A stretch of DNA of 64,000 nucleotides from Octadecabacter arcticus 238 (lineage in GTDB: Bacteria; Pseudomonadota; Alphaproteobacteria; Rhodobacterales; Rhodobacteraceae): assembly GCF_000155735.2 (NCBI RefSeq), contig NC_020908.1:4401501-4465500 (forward strand), read 5' to 3'. The notes under the pieces were generated by a model, which saw nothing but the letters and a program-made list of their open reading frames with translations, ran no database searches and was not told the origin of the DNA. Position 1 is the first letter of the stretch; every line of letters starts with the position of its first letter. The translations under genes were made by a program, and so were the position numbers. This document shows positions 26,547-35,893 of this stretch, piece by piece.

Positions 26547-27542
26547 TCAGATAGCCAGCACGATGATTAATTCTTCAAGCTGTAGGATCGCGCGTTTCAT
26601 GGCAAAACCCTGCAGAGCAAGATGATTGGCAAATATGGATCTGTCGGACTGGCCGTTCAGCACAACGGCAGGACGCAACTGCGATCCATCCTGGAGGCTT
26701 TTCAGGGCCTGCTACCAGATCGGCCCAAGGTTATTTTCCTGAATGACCTGGGAAAAGTCCTTATCAAATGACGCAAGAATGATGCCATAGGCATACATCA
26801 AGCCTTTGTTCCGATAAAATACATCGTCAGCGGTTTGGCTGAACATCAACCATCCGGTGGCTTGCGCCCGATCGATTTGCGATGTTTGTGATCCGAGATC
26901 GTCAGAAATACGCGCCAACGCTTGGGCCAGCGTATCGGTGCGTCGCTCAAACACCGCCTCACCGCGTCCAAGGCGGGCATTGTAGCTTTGAAGTGCGGCG
27001 AGCCCTTGGCGGTATTGACGTTCAGACGGAACGCCAGGAAGCAGAGAGGTTGATGGCTCCCAAATCCAAATATCAGGTGGGTACTGCAAGAAGCCCGAGG
27101 CGCGCTCGAGGTCTGGATCGGCGCTGGACGAGCCGCTTCTGCGCCCGATCTGGTCCAACATCTCAAAACTGAAGCGGCCTACAGCACTAACGACACCAAT
27201 CTGAAAATTTGGCATATTGTCAAGAATTCCAGACGGCGCGAACCACTGATCATTGGGGGTCCAGCCGTGTTGGTTCAGTTCGCGGTCTATCAAGGCGGCG
27301 GCGGTCGCAACTGCTGCACTGCCATTCTCCGGGACCAAGGTGGCCTGAAATTCAGGATCGGCATCAATATTATGGGTCATCGGACCGAGGACCCCATAAT
27401 TGACTGCCACCCCAAGCAAAAGCGCCACAATGACAATTTTCACATGACGCCAATTAGAGCGCGGCCTGAACCGCAACCATGAACGACGCCCTGCAGTCTT
27501 GCCATCATCTGGAACAATCGTTGTATCCTCAGTTGTAGTCAC
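26547..27542 (-). pseudogene. DUF2333 family protein gene with an internal amber codon
   Basis: The N-terminus is cytoplasmic, with one membrane helix (VKIVIVALLLGVAVNYGVLG), then a periplasmic helical domain typical of DUF2333 (WFAPSGILDNMPNFQIGVV, FLQYPPDIWIWEPSTSLLPG). After NNLGPIW a TAG (26712-26714) stops translation. The frame continues with QALKSLQDGSQLRPAVV..., NHLALQGFAMKRA... and ends at 26547, clearly the family C-terminus. A single base change explains it. The 276-residue product lacks about 55 residues. Confidence 0.8.
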
Positions 27543-27623
27543 TTCTGTTGCCTCCTTGCGTATCTAGAAACACAAACGCGCTGGTACCGGGTTTCATCCC
27601 TAGAAATCAGACAGGAAAGTCGG

Positions 27624-27818
27624 ATGAAAAGTAAATTTCTACACAGGGATCAAAGTGACGACACCAGAGGTTTTTTGGCTCAACGAGGAAAGCCAATAGG
27701 CGCAAGCAAAGAATTTCAACGAAATATGGGTGACTTTATTGCAATCTTAAGAGGCTATTCTTTTGTTCTAAAAGAAAAACTGATGCCGCCGCAGATCTCG
27801 TACGGGAAACGCTTGTAA
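27624..27818 (+). CDS. Possible small hypothetical protein (64 aa)
   Basis: ATG 27624 has AGGAAAGTCGG just upstream. The product MKSKFLHRDQSDDTRGF... is basic with no recognised motif. The surrounding 27543-28257 shows no other gene I can support; a longer frame at 27873-28166 lacks a ribosome site and a protein-like composition. Confidence 0.35.
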   Translation: MKSKFLHRDQSDDTRGFLAQRGKPIGASKEFQRNMGDFIAILRGYSFVLKEKLMPPQISYGKRL

Positions 27819-28257
27819 AGCCCACCACACCCGGATGAATGCCCATCATCACCGACTAGAACACCAAGCATCTTGGACAAGCTGTCCCACATTGGGGGCC
27901 GCTATGAATTTGACTGTCAGCCTGAGCTTCTGGCGCGCATGTGGTCCCTCGCGAACGCAGATGGGAAAATCAGGACACGCCGCATTGCGATACGATTGCG
28001 CCGCTTAAGCCGCGGTTTCAATCGGGCGGTTACAGATCGTCACTGCCTCGAGGTGCTGTGTTTTGTACGGTATAAATTTTCAGACAATTCCGGACGAAAA
28101 GTCAGTCATGACTTACAGTTTTCGGTGCGCTCGCGGGATGAAATTGCCACCCCACGCGTTATTTGAACATCAGCGGATAATTGTGTGACACGACGACAAC
28201 TGTCGACAGGGCGAATGTCCACACCAGTCAGGCCGCACAAATTAGAGGAGAATACCC

Positions 28258-30483
28258 GTGCGCCAAGACACTAACTTCGAAATCGAAGCTCTGACAGACC
28301 ACACTCGCCACCCTCGGAAAGAAACCCCGCAAGAGTCTGGGTTTACCCTTAGCCGTTACCGGGTCAGCAATTTTCGCTCAGTCTCTAACTCTGGATGGTT
28401 GTCTGTGGACAGTGTGACCGCCCTGATCGGGGTGAACGAATCCGGCAAGACCAATCTTATGTTGCCATTGTGGAAGCTAAATCCGGCCAGCGGTGGCGCA
28501 ATTGAACCAACCTCGGACTATCCCAAGTCGCTGTTTGCCACGATCCGCAATGCGCCTGAAAAATTCCAGTTTATCACGGCCGATTTCGAGACTGGCAACG
28601 AAGCGGCGGCCTTGGCCGAACTGGCGGCCATTCCACTCGTCAAGGCCCAGAGAGTTAACGTCACGCGGTTTTATGATGGCAGCTATCGGGTTCAGTTTAC
28701 CGATAATCAGAGGGATTCAGAAGGCTGCATCATGCGCGCGCTTGCTGCGTTGTGGACTGCGCAAGACGATCTTGCCGCCCATCCAAAGGAGGAGAGCGCC
28801 GCTGCTGTCGCCCGCGCAAAGCTCACTGAACTGCTGGGCAGTTTTGATGAGCAGCATGATGTCAGGAGCAACGATATATTGCTTTCGCGCAATGCGGTTG
28901 CGGCCCTGATTCCAGAGGAGCCGCCCGCGGTCAGCCCTGTCGTCACCATATTGCGCGGGTTGCACAAAGTTCTGGTTGAAGCCGTTGTAGAATTGTACAC
29001 GCCCAACCCAGCTAGCCGTGACGATGTGCGCGCTGCCGTGATCGCGCGGCTACCGCGGTTCGTCTACTACTCGAACTACGGCAATCTCGACAGCGAAATC
29101 TACCTTCCTCATGTTGTCGAAAACATGAAGCGACCTGATCTCGGTGCCAAAGAAAGCGCCAAAGCCCGAACATTAGGGGTTCTGTTCGATTTCGTGGGTG
29201 TGCAAGCGCAGGAAATTCTGGAACTTGGTCGCGATTTCCGCGATCTGCGCGATGAGGCCGAGCCAAAGATGATCGAAGATCAGGGCCGTGCCGGGCTTAT
29301 GCGCAGTCTTTGGTCGCGTGCGCGCGGGCACCAAGACATGCCCGACCCCGTTGTGTTGTCCCAGATTGCCGAGGCCAAACGCACCCGGTCGATCTTGTTG
29401 CAATCTGGAGGAGCCAAGGTCACCGCTCGGTTTGCCGAATGGTGGAAACAGGGCGATTATCAGTTTCGATTTGAGGCGGACGGCAGTCATTTCCGCATTT
29501 GGGTTGCCGACTCCCGCCGCCCGCAAGAAGTCGAACTTGAACACCGTTCAACTGGCCTGCAATGGTTCTTGAGCTTCTTCTTGGTTTTCCTGCATGAGGC
29601 GAAGGGTGAACATGACAACTGTGTGCTTTTGTTGGATGAGCCCGGCCATTCACTGCATCCGCTTGCCCAGCGTGACCTTTCAGCATTCTTCGAGGGCCTG
29701 TCCCAAAACAATCAAATTATCTATACGACCCATTCGCCATTTCTGGTGGATGCAGACAGGCTCGCGCGTGCACGCAAAGTTTTCATAGATCGTGACGGTT
29801 CGACCCGCGTGAGCGGTGATCTACTGGACACCGAAGGTAACGATACAAAAAAAGGTGCTGGCTTCGCCATACGTGCTGCGCTCAATCTGGCAGTTGCCGA
29901 GGCAAGTCTGGGCGGCGCAAAGCCTGTGCTGGTACAGGGCCGGGTCGAACAGATCTACCTTTCCGTGATTCGCACTTTGTGCATCGCATCGGGCCAGTTC
30001 CAACCGCGGCGCGACATTATTTTTGCCCCGGCGTGCGATGCTCAGGTCTTGAAAATGATGTCGAGACTTCTCAGCGATGCCGATGCCTGCCCTCCCCGGC
30101 TGTTGATCGACGACGCCTTCCCAAACAAAACCCTGGTAGAGATAGGCGAAGCCGGACAGACTGCAATCCGTATCTCTGACTTCGGCGGTCTTACTGGATC
30201 GGCGATCGAAGATTTGATGCCGTTTGAAGACATTGCCGCGATGATGGACCGGGTGGAACGCCGTCCCGAAAGGTTGTTTGTCGACACGGTTGTTGCCGGG
30301 CTGCCGTTTCAAGGGCAGGTGTTAAGCTGGGCAAAGTCGCAGGATATCGTTCTGATTTCCGACTGGCGTGTCCGATTGGCTGAGCGGATGCGTAAGTGGC
30401 TGCTTGAGCGAGATGACCCCCGGGTTTCCGAAGAAATTCTGGCGCGGTGGCTAAAGCTTATGCACGCTGTGGACACCGTATAA
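28258..30483 (+). CDS. OLD-like ATPase with degenerate TOPRIM-like C-terminus
   Basis: 741 residues, GTG start with AGAGGAG upstream. The ABC/SMC-type ATPase is split in the usual AAA15/OLD way: FRSVSNSGWLSV, then Walker A GVNESGKT (58-65); a long helical insert; signature HRSTGLQWF (429-437); Walker B LLLDEPGHSLHP (457-468); and H-loop TTHSPF (490-495). The C-terminal part resembles a TOPRIM nuclease: PVLVQGRVEQIYL (556-568) stands where VEG..E is usual, so the catalytic Glu is Gln. LLIDDAF (615-621) may be the DxD strand. Many relatives are phage-defence proteins. No partner gene is adjacent on the same strand. A defence role is inference. Confidence 0.8.
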   Translation: MRQDTNFEIEALTDHTRHPRKETPQESGFTLSRYRVSNFRSVSNSGWLSVDSVTALIGVNESGKTNLMLPLWKLNPASGGAIEPTSDYPKSLFATIRNAPEKFQFITADFETGNEAAALAELAAIPLVKAQRVNVTRFYDGSYRVQFTDNQRDSEGCIMRALAALWTAQDDLAAHPKEESAAAVARAKLTELLGSFDEQHDVRSNDILLSRNAVAALIPEEPPAVSPVVTILRGLHKVLVEAVVELYTPNPASRDDVRAAVIARLPRFVYYSNYGNLDSEIYLPHVVENMKRPDLGAKESAKARTLGVLFDFVGVQAQEILELGRDFRDLRDEAEPKMIEDQGRAGLMRSLWSRARGHQDMPDPVVLSQIAEAKRTRSILLQSGGAKVTARFAEWWKQGDYQFRFEADGSHFRIWVADSRRPQEVELEHRSTGLQWFLSFFLVFLHEAKGEHDNCVLLLDEPGHSLHPLAQRDLSAFFEGLSQNNQIIYTTHSPFLVDADRLARARKVFIDRDGSTRVSGDLLDTEGNDTKKGAGFAIRAALNLAVAEASLGGAKPVLVQGRVEQIYLSVIRTLCIASGQFQPRRDIIFAPACDAQVLKMMSRLLSDADACPPRLLIDDAFPNKTLVEIGEAGQTAIRISDFGGLTGSAIEDLMPFEDIAAMMDRVERRPERLFVDTVVAGLPFQGQVLSWAKSQDIVLISDWRVRLAERMRKWLLERDDPRVSEEILARWLKLMHAVDTV

Positions 30484-30571
30484 GTGGGCGGGGCTGCCGA
30501 CTATATCTATTCATAAATAACGGAAAACGACAAATAGCGCACGTCTGGTCATGCATGATCTCGACTTGGAG

Positions 30572-30598
30572 GGCCGTATCTAAAAGTTGGATACGGCC
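30572..30598. other. Hairpin after the OLD-like gene
   Basis: Perfect 9-bp arms GGCCGTATC/GATACGGCC with a 9-nt loop, 89 bp after the stop. There is no T-run, so it is a possible weak terminator. Confidence 0.35.
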
Positions 30599-30620
30599 GC
30601 AGATTCTCGATGGATCAAGA

Positions 30621-31175
30621 CTGAACGACTACCGGCTGACGCCGGTAGGTTCCCTTTTTGAATGTAATTCAAGATACTGAAGTATGACAGCGTCAGTGAC
30701 ATTGCCGCTGGTTGTTGAGAAAAATCCGCGAGCCCAAAACCGCTGGCCCCAGTACCGTTTGCGCAGTTCGGGAAACTCGCGCTGTATCTTATAAGACGAG
30801 CGTCCCTTGATCCGCATCATCACCTTTGACAATGCTATCTGAGGCGGGACCGATATGAACATGTGGACGTGATCGGTCGACAATACGCCCGTCTCAATAT
30901 GCACGCCAAGTTCTTGGCATGTTTGGATAATGATTTCACGGATACGCTCACGCACTTCACCGCGCATAACTTTGTATCGGTATTTTGTTGTCCAGACGAC
31001 GTGAAATCGGTGTTAAAATTTGGTATGGCTTCCTGTGGAATAGATCATAATCTTCCCTCTCATTTTTAAGACCCCGCGAAGCAGTAAGGGTCTTAAAAAT
31101 GAGAGGGAAGATTATAGTACATTACGCTAAAGCGGACCGGCTGGAAGCCGGTGGCTTTAATCCCGTTTGTGGAAA
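30621..31175 (-). mobile_element. IS200/IS605-family element, copy 1 (decayed)
   Basis: 555 bp bounded by CTGAACGAC and GTGGAAA, next to the tetranucleotide TTAC (31176-31179 on the minus strand), the target used by all three copies. Terminal hairpins lie near both ends (ACCGGC/GCCGGT at left, CCGGCT/AGCCGG at right). A 28-bp perfect inverted repeat (31047-31074 and 31088-31115) precedes tnpA; its 13-nt loop is inverted compared with copies 2 and 3. It is inserted in an older IS5 relic. Confidence 0.85.
30629..31048 (-). pseudogene. tnpA: IS200-type transposase tnpA, copy 1, early stop
   Basis: A Y1 (HUH) transposase frame that matches copies 2 and 3, but codon 12 is TAA (31013-31015) instead of TAT (HTKFYHRF). 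The HVHMF histidine motif and the rest of the frame remain. A restart at a later ATG would lack the first beta strand. Confidence 0.85.
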
Positions 31176-31179
31176 GTAA

Positions 31180-31375
31180 GTCTTCGCTAATTCAAACGGT
31201 CAGATCGCCGCGCCGCCGCAGACTTTCATCGTACTCGGCGCAGTTGGTCACCCGACGCTTTTGCTTCGTGATCTTGGCGCGACGATCAGCGTTGAATTTG
31301 TGCGGCATTTACAGCATCCTCAAGGAGACAGACCACAGCCGAGTTCAGTGGGCTGGGGTCCATGCAACAACGCCC
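31180..31375 (-). mobile_element. IS5-family relic, transposase 5' end
   Basis: The minus strand encodes MPHKFNADRRAKITKQ, close to the start of the full IS5-type transposase at 51972, then stops at TGA after RRGDLTV. The outer end GGGGTCCATGCAACAACGCC matches the end of that element. The inner part was lost where IS200 copy 1 inserted. Confidence 0.75.
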
Positions 31376-31632
31376 AAATGTTGTAAATTCCGCACGATCA
31401 ATGATTGCGGCTGAAAACAAAGTGAAAACTGGCGGCAAAAATCATATGCGAAATGTAGCTTTTTTTGCACCGCCGATACTTGTCCGGTGAACACAGCATC
31501 AATGATCGCTTTTTTGCCACTATCGTTCGTGCCGATCAGCGCTGTCACCCCCGGTTGAAAGGTCAATTCAGCAGCTGCGTCGCCTTGTCCAAATTGTCGG
31601 AATCCGCTGATGGTTAGTTTTGACAAATACAT
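31376..31632 (-). pseudogene. Truncated OLD-like ATPase, N-terminal fragment
   Basis: Starts at 31632 (MYLSKLTISGFRQFG) with a GAGG ribosome site, 8 bp after the Fic gene, so it was its operon partner. The N-terminal AAA15/OLD pattern is clear: LTISGFRQFG, FQPGVTALIGTNDSGKKAIIDAV. Walker A has GKK where GKT or GKS is expected. After about residue 48 the sequence no longer resembles the family and runs into the IS5 relic. The remaining roughly 500 codons are lost. Confidence 0.7.
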
Positions 31633-31640
31633 AAGTAACC

Positions 31641-33146
31641 TCAGGAAGCATTGAAATTGCTATAAATGTTCTCGACCCGTTCGACTTCGTGATCAGTAAG
31701 GGCTGCAAATTCCTTGCCACGTGCTCTGGCAGAGAGCTGGCCGTTATTCTGTTGCAAGAAACGGAACAAAAGATCGACGGTGCGCGTGGGCATGTCGAAC
31801 CTGTCGTCTATGGCTGCGCGGAACTGGTCGTGGCGACGGAGGAATTCTGTTTCATAGGGGAGGTCAACTTCGATCGTTTTTTGGACGCAGCTGTAGAGAA
31901 ACGCAGCATGTGGCGTTGCATCAAAGAAGCGGTAAAAATCGCCCGTCTCATTTGCGACTTCGACATTGAATTTGTCAGTTGGCGTCCATTCGATGAACGG
32001 CAGAAGCCGTGCTGAATAGCTTTCGAGGACAGCACGATAGTCATCTATCCGTTCAAGGATTGCTGACGAGATCGGGAATACGACACCTGGCGGATTGAAT
32101 CCCCGCTCGGCCAAAACATGGTGGAAGATGTATCGGTGCAGACGCCCGTTCCCGTCCTCAAACGGATGAATGTAGACAAAGCCAAACGCGAGCACAGCAG
32201 AGGCAATCACTGGATCTAGAGTTTGTCCACTCGTGCGATCAAACGCGACCATGCCGGCAATCAAGTTGTCCAGATCTTCATGCTTGGCGCTTATGTGGTC
32301 CGGAAGAGGCATCTGGCTTTCGCGATCATGCGATCCGACAAAGCCGCCTTCCTGTCGGAAGCCCAATTTTATGAAACGGTCATCCCCAATGACAATCTGT
32401 TGGAGACGGAGCAGTTCGTTTTGATCAAGGGCCTGTCGGCCTGCCTCGCCAATGGCGCGGCCCCAACGTTGAATACGATCTTGGGGGGGGCGTTCGCCTT
32501 CAATGGCGTAACTGGATCGAGAGTCCTTCAGTAGCAAAAATGCGGCTGTACGCGCCAAAAGATCGCGGGGCACTTCGTCGACGATCTGTTGGGCTCTACG
32601 CGCAAGGTCCATCGCGCAGAAAGCTTCAAGCTCCGGCGTGCGAAACACCAGAGGACAGAAGTCTGGCGTCCCGGGCAGATTGTTCTTTATCCGATGCCGT
32701 GACGAGTTTGAATCGGTCGAACCATATTGAAGTCGGTCGTCCAGCACTTGCGCGTAGCGTCCGCCTGCTGCGTCCTCCAGACCGATCTGCGTTTGGATGA
32801 GCCATTCATAGAGAAACCAAACCCTCCTCGCATAACTACCATTGGGTTCATCACTGACCCATGCGATGATCGGCTCATCGCCAACAGCTTCAAACAAACG
32901 TTTGAGGATAGCGAGATCGAGCCCTTCATATTTTAGAGCGAATGTCAGATGACCACGTAGTGAAGCTTGGGGTTCATGGCGCGGTGTCATGATGCGCCAT
33001 TCATCCGAAATCACAACGCGGTGCCGATCTCCGATCGCGGAGAGTTGGTGTGGGATAGGGACTATGAGGGAATAGGCGTCAATAAGCGCACCATAGCCTG
33101 CGGGAATAGCGTTCTCTGGTAACCTTCGTTGGTGAATTGTATTCAC
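31641..33146 (-). CDS. Fic-domain protein (class II, with inhibitory helix)
   Basis: 501 residues, GTG start at 33146. Fic enzymes transfer AMP or other nucleotides to protein hydroxyls. The core motif HPFEDGNGRLHR (327-338) is complete. The inhibitory-helix motif S-x-x-x-E-G (SYAIEG, 212-217) lies before it, as in class II Fic proteins, so autoinhibition is expected. An N-terminal domain of about 190 residues and a C-terminal winged-helix-like part (RTVDLLFRFLQQNNGQLSARA) complete the protein. It is immediately upstream of a truncated OLD-like ATPase gene. Target unknown; a defence or toxin role is inference. Confidence 0.88.
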   Translation of the reverse strand: MNTIHQRRLPENAIPAGYGALIDAYSLIVPIPHQLSAIGDRHRVVISDEWRIMTPRHEPQASLRGHLTFALKYEGLDLAILKRLFEAVGDEPIIAWVSDEPNGSYARRVWFLYEWLIQTQIGLEDAAGGRYAQVLDDRLQYGSTDSNSSRHRIKNNLPGTPDFCPLVFRTPELEAFCAMDLARRAQQIVDEVPRDLLARTAAFLLLKDSRSSYAIEGERPPQDRIQRWGRAIGEAGRQALDQNELLRLQQIVIGDDRFIKLGFRQEGGFVGSHDRESQMPLPDHISAKHEDLDNLIAGMVAFDRTSGQTLDPVIASAVLAFGFVYIHPFEDGNGRLHRYIFHHVLAERGFNPPGVVFPISSAILERIDDYRAVLESYSARLLPFIEWTPTDKFNVEVANETGDFYRFFDATPHAAFLYSCVQKTIEVDLPYETEFLRRHDQFRAAIDDRFDMPTRTVDLLFRFLQQNNGQLSARARGKEFAALTDHEVERVENIYSNFNAS

Positions 33147-33224
33147 GGGCCCTGAAAATTGAATTTCTGCCGGTTGAGCGCTGATTTTCGTTTCTCCTGT
33201 GCGAATATCGTCACCAAAGGCAAG

Positions 33225-33268
33225 GTGTCCTGAAAAACGTTCCTAACACATGAAATGTGTTCCTAAAA
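33225..33268. promoter_or_regulatory. Operator-like repeats upstream of the Fic gene
   Basis: An AACACAT/ATGTGTT inverted repeat (33245-33251, 33255-33261) lies within direct repeats of GTTCCTAA, plus a related GTCCTGAA (33225). It sits 80-120 bp before the Fic start. This could be a repressor site. The rest of 33269-33607 has no gene I can support. Confidence 0.35.
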
Positions 33269-33607
33269 CAAAAAAATCGTGAAAAGGGTTACTCGAGAGG
33301 GACTGCCAATGACATCACTATACACCCGCATGCACACCCAGGGGCGGATAGTTTGTGGCGGTGAGGGCGGAAGATTGTTTGGACCTGATTGTCGCGCTCT
33401 TCTCATCTAAATTGTCGCGCTACACCTGATCATGTACACAAAGAAAGCGTTGCGCTTGGCGGGGTGATTTGAACCCGCGTTGCCCTATAATCAACACCTC
33501 ACGCAGTCTACTCTTCAGAGCAGAACGCCCTTGCAGGCCATGAAAGACGGGCACAAACTTATACCAACGGCCCTGGCCTGTGGTATTATGCGGCTTGATA
33601 TAGAAAC

Positions 33608-34903
33608 CTAAGCATCGATGTCGCTCCAAAGAGCGCTCACCGGAAGAGCAAAATTTCTATCACCAAAGGTGAGTTTTTCCTGACCCAAATAAAATACGAT
33701 CCCTGTACACGTCCTGCTGCGACCGGGTCCGTCTTTTGAGAACCATTTGAGATGTTTGAAGTCATCACCGCTGACCGATGCAGAAGCTTTGACCTCGACA
33801 CAGACCAGATGGCTGCCTCCGTCGACCAGGATGTCAATCTCCCGCTGGTCTGCACTGCGCCAGTGATAGAGCCGGTAGTCAGCATCCTGCATTGGGACGG
33901 CACGCTGGATCTCGTTCAGAACAAAGCTCTCAAGCAGACCGCCGAGGGCTTGCGGATTATTGTCGATGGTGAAGGTATCTTCAGTGAAACCACGCAAGGC
34001 ACAGGCTATGCCTGAATCTGCGAAGTGATATTTTGGGTTCTTGATTTTCCGCTTGCCCTCACCCGAGGTCCAAGCGCCCAGCTTAGTGAGCATCGATAAC
34101 CGTATCAAGATGTCCAGATATTGTTCAACCGTAACGCGTTGCAGCTTGGTCAGCTTGGTCAGCTTGGCAAGTTCGGACGCATTGATCTCTTGAGCCGACC
34201 GCACCGCCATCTGGTCTATCAGGATGCGCAAGGCATCTGGCTTTCGAACCGGCGTGATATCTGCCACATCACGCTCAACCACCGCATCGATATAGTCCCG
34301 ATACTGCCGCTGACGGGATCTGAGCGGCAGCGTTCTGGTTTCCGGAAAACCACCCTCCAGAATGAGATCAATGTAGTCACTTCGACTGACTGGCTCTGGA
34401 TCGGCCACTTGTCCTAGCCTCGGGTTTTTTTGCATCGCCCAATCCATTAGCCGGCTGACAGGTGCTCTTTTGACTTCGGCAGCTGTCAGGGGCCAGAGCT
34501 TAAGTGTGCGCATCCTGCCCGCAAGCGAGTCAGCGACGTCAGTGGTCGCAAATACATTGGAGGATCCGGTAAGTACAAATTGCCCCTTGCGCCGATCGGT
34601 ATCGACTACCCTCTTAATTGCCAGAGCCAGCTTTTTAGACCGCTGAGCCTCATCGATGATAAGCGGTGCGTGGTGCAGGTTTTCCATCAGACTGGTGAGC
34701 TGCCCTTCTGGGTCCGCTTCAATGGCGGCCAAGACCGCAGCGTCATCCAAAGTGATAAAACGGCCATTGCCAAACAAGTCTCTGACAAGTGTCGTCTTGC
34801 CAACCTGCCTCGGGCCGATGAGGTTAACCACACGCGCTGATGCGATCGCGTCTTCCAGCTCTGGAATGAGATGTCTTGGCAGATAGTCTTCTGTATCACT
34901 CAT
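33608..34903 (-). CDS. AAA_14/DUF4143 ATP-binding protein
   Basis: 431 residues. The N-terminal AAA domain has Walker A GPRQVGKTT (30-38) and Walker B LIIDEAQ (81-87), then a GSSNVFAT sensor-like motif and AGRMRTLKLWPL. The C-terminal DUF4143 region has the typical EGGFPE and a nuclease-like end: REIDILVDGG, then VCVEVKASASV, resembling the D-ExK core of restriction-type folds. Such proteins are frequent in accessory islands; their function is poorly known. The start overlaps the truncated transposase frame upstream by ATGA. Intact. Confidence 0.85.
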   Translation of the reverse strand: MSDTEDYLPRHLIPELEDAIASARVVNLIGPRQVGKTTLVRDLFGNGRFITLDDAAVLAAIEADPEGQLTSLMENLHHAPLIIDEAQRSKKLALAIKRVVDTDRRKGQFVLTGSSNVFATTDVADSLAGRMRTLKLWPLTAAEVKRAPVSRLMDWAMQKNPRLGQVADPEPVSRSDYIDLILEGGFPETRTLPLRSRQRQYRDYIDAVVERDVADITPVRKPDALRILIDQMAVRSAQEINASELAKLTKLTKLQRVTVEQYLDILIRLSMLTKLGAWTSGEGKRKIKNPKYHFADSGIACALRGFTEDTFTIDNNPQALGGLLESFVLNEIQRAVPMQDADYRLYHWRSADQREIDILVDGGSHLVCVEVKASASVSGDDFKHLKWFSKDGPGRSRTCTGIVFYLGQEKLTFGDRNFALPVSALWSDIDA

Positions 34904-35775
34904 GGGCCAATATTTCCCTTTCGAGCTTTGCGGAAGGTGCGGTTACCGCGCTCGACACCACCGTTGTATTTTGGCCTTGCTGGCGGCAGCACAATGAGCG
35001 GGATCTCCATCTGTTCGCACGCTGTCTCAAAATCGGCCATAAACTCAGACCCGCCATCGACTTGAATTGAGATGATCTTATAGGGAGCTATTTCCACGAG
35101 TTCTTGCAAAAACCGTTTGGCAGAGCGTGCAGTGGCATTCGAATAAACTTGCGCGTGGATATGCTTGCTACACCTCTCCCAGGCTTGAAAGTGTTTGCAC
35201 GTGACGCCGTTCTTCGTGGCAGTCATATGATCGATCTGCACACGCTCGCCAACCACAATATCTTTGTAATCCCTATATTTCCATCCCTTGGCATGCCCCT
35301 TGGAAAAATTACGCTTGCGCTTTTGGGGCGCAGATCTTGATCGTGTGATCAGGCCTTTTTTCCTTAGAAAGCTCAAAATGCGCCCCACGGTGCTATCGCT
35401 CATGGTTTGCTTTTTGTCGCGACGCAAGATGGCCCCTATTTTCTCCTTACCGTAGGTTTCATTGTCGCGGCGGGCCTCAAGCACCAATTGCTTTTCTGCC
35501 TCGCCCCACTGTGACTTGTTGCAGCGTTTGGGAGCCTTTGAAGGCGGTATGATTGCCTGCGCCAAATCCTTCAAAATACGCTTGTGACGGTAATATGTCG
35601 CGCGCGAGATGCCGACGAATTCAGCGCACTTTGATAGAGAAACGCCCTCTGTACGTAAGTCGTCCCATTGCCGAACCTGACATTCGTATTTGATACGGTA
35701 CACGTCCAAACATTCTTGTGTCCGCGCCCAAGCATAAAGTTTATAAACGTTCTTGTGCAGTCCGATGATTTGCAT
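34900..35775 (-). pseudogene. Integrase-core (rve) transposase, C-terminally truncated
   Basis: An N-terminal helix-turn-helix (SLSKCAEFVGISRATYYRHK) is followed by a DDE core: VQIDHMTA, IQVDGGSEF and YNGGVERGNRTFR. The frame then ends abruptly in KARKGNIGP at the DUF4143 start, so the C-terminus is missing. The fusion point is near 34925. The 118 bp upstream (35776-35893) is probably the IS end next to scpB. Confidence 0.75.
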
Positions 35776-35893
35776 ATTGGCCTCGTGAGCTGGTTTCTTT
35801 CAATTCTCAGTCTCCGAGGTCGCCTAAATCTTGGCAACAAAATTTTGTCTCACATCTATCTGAACTTATTCAACCATTTGATCATTAGAAACC

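Noticed and set aside
27873..28166. 97-codon frame before the OLD-like gene
   Set aside because: No ribosome site, no recognisable protein features and Arg-rich shadow-like composition.
33460..33520. tRNA-like sequence with a GGTTCAAATC T-loop on the minus strand
   Set aside because: The T-stem has mismatches and there is no proper acceptor, D or anticodon arm. At most it is a decayed 3' fragment, too weak to call.
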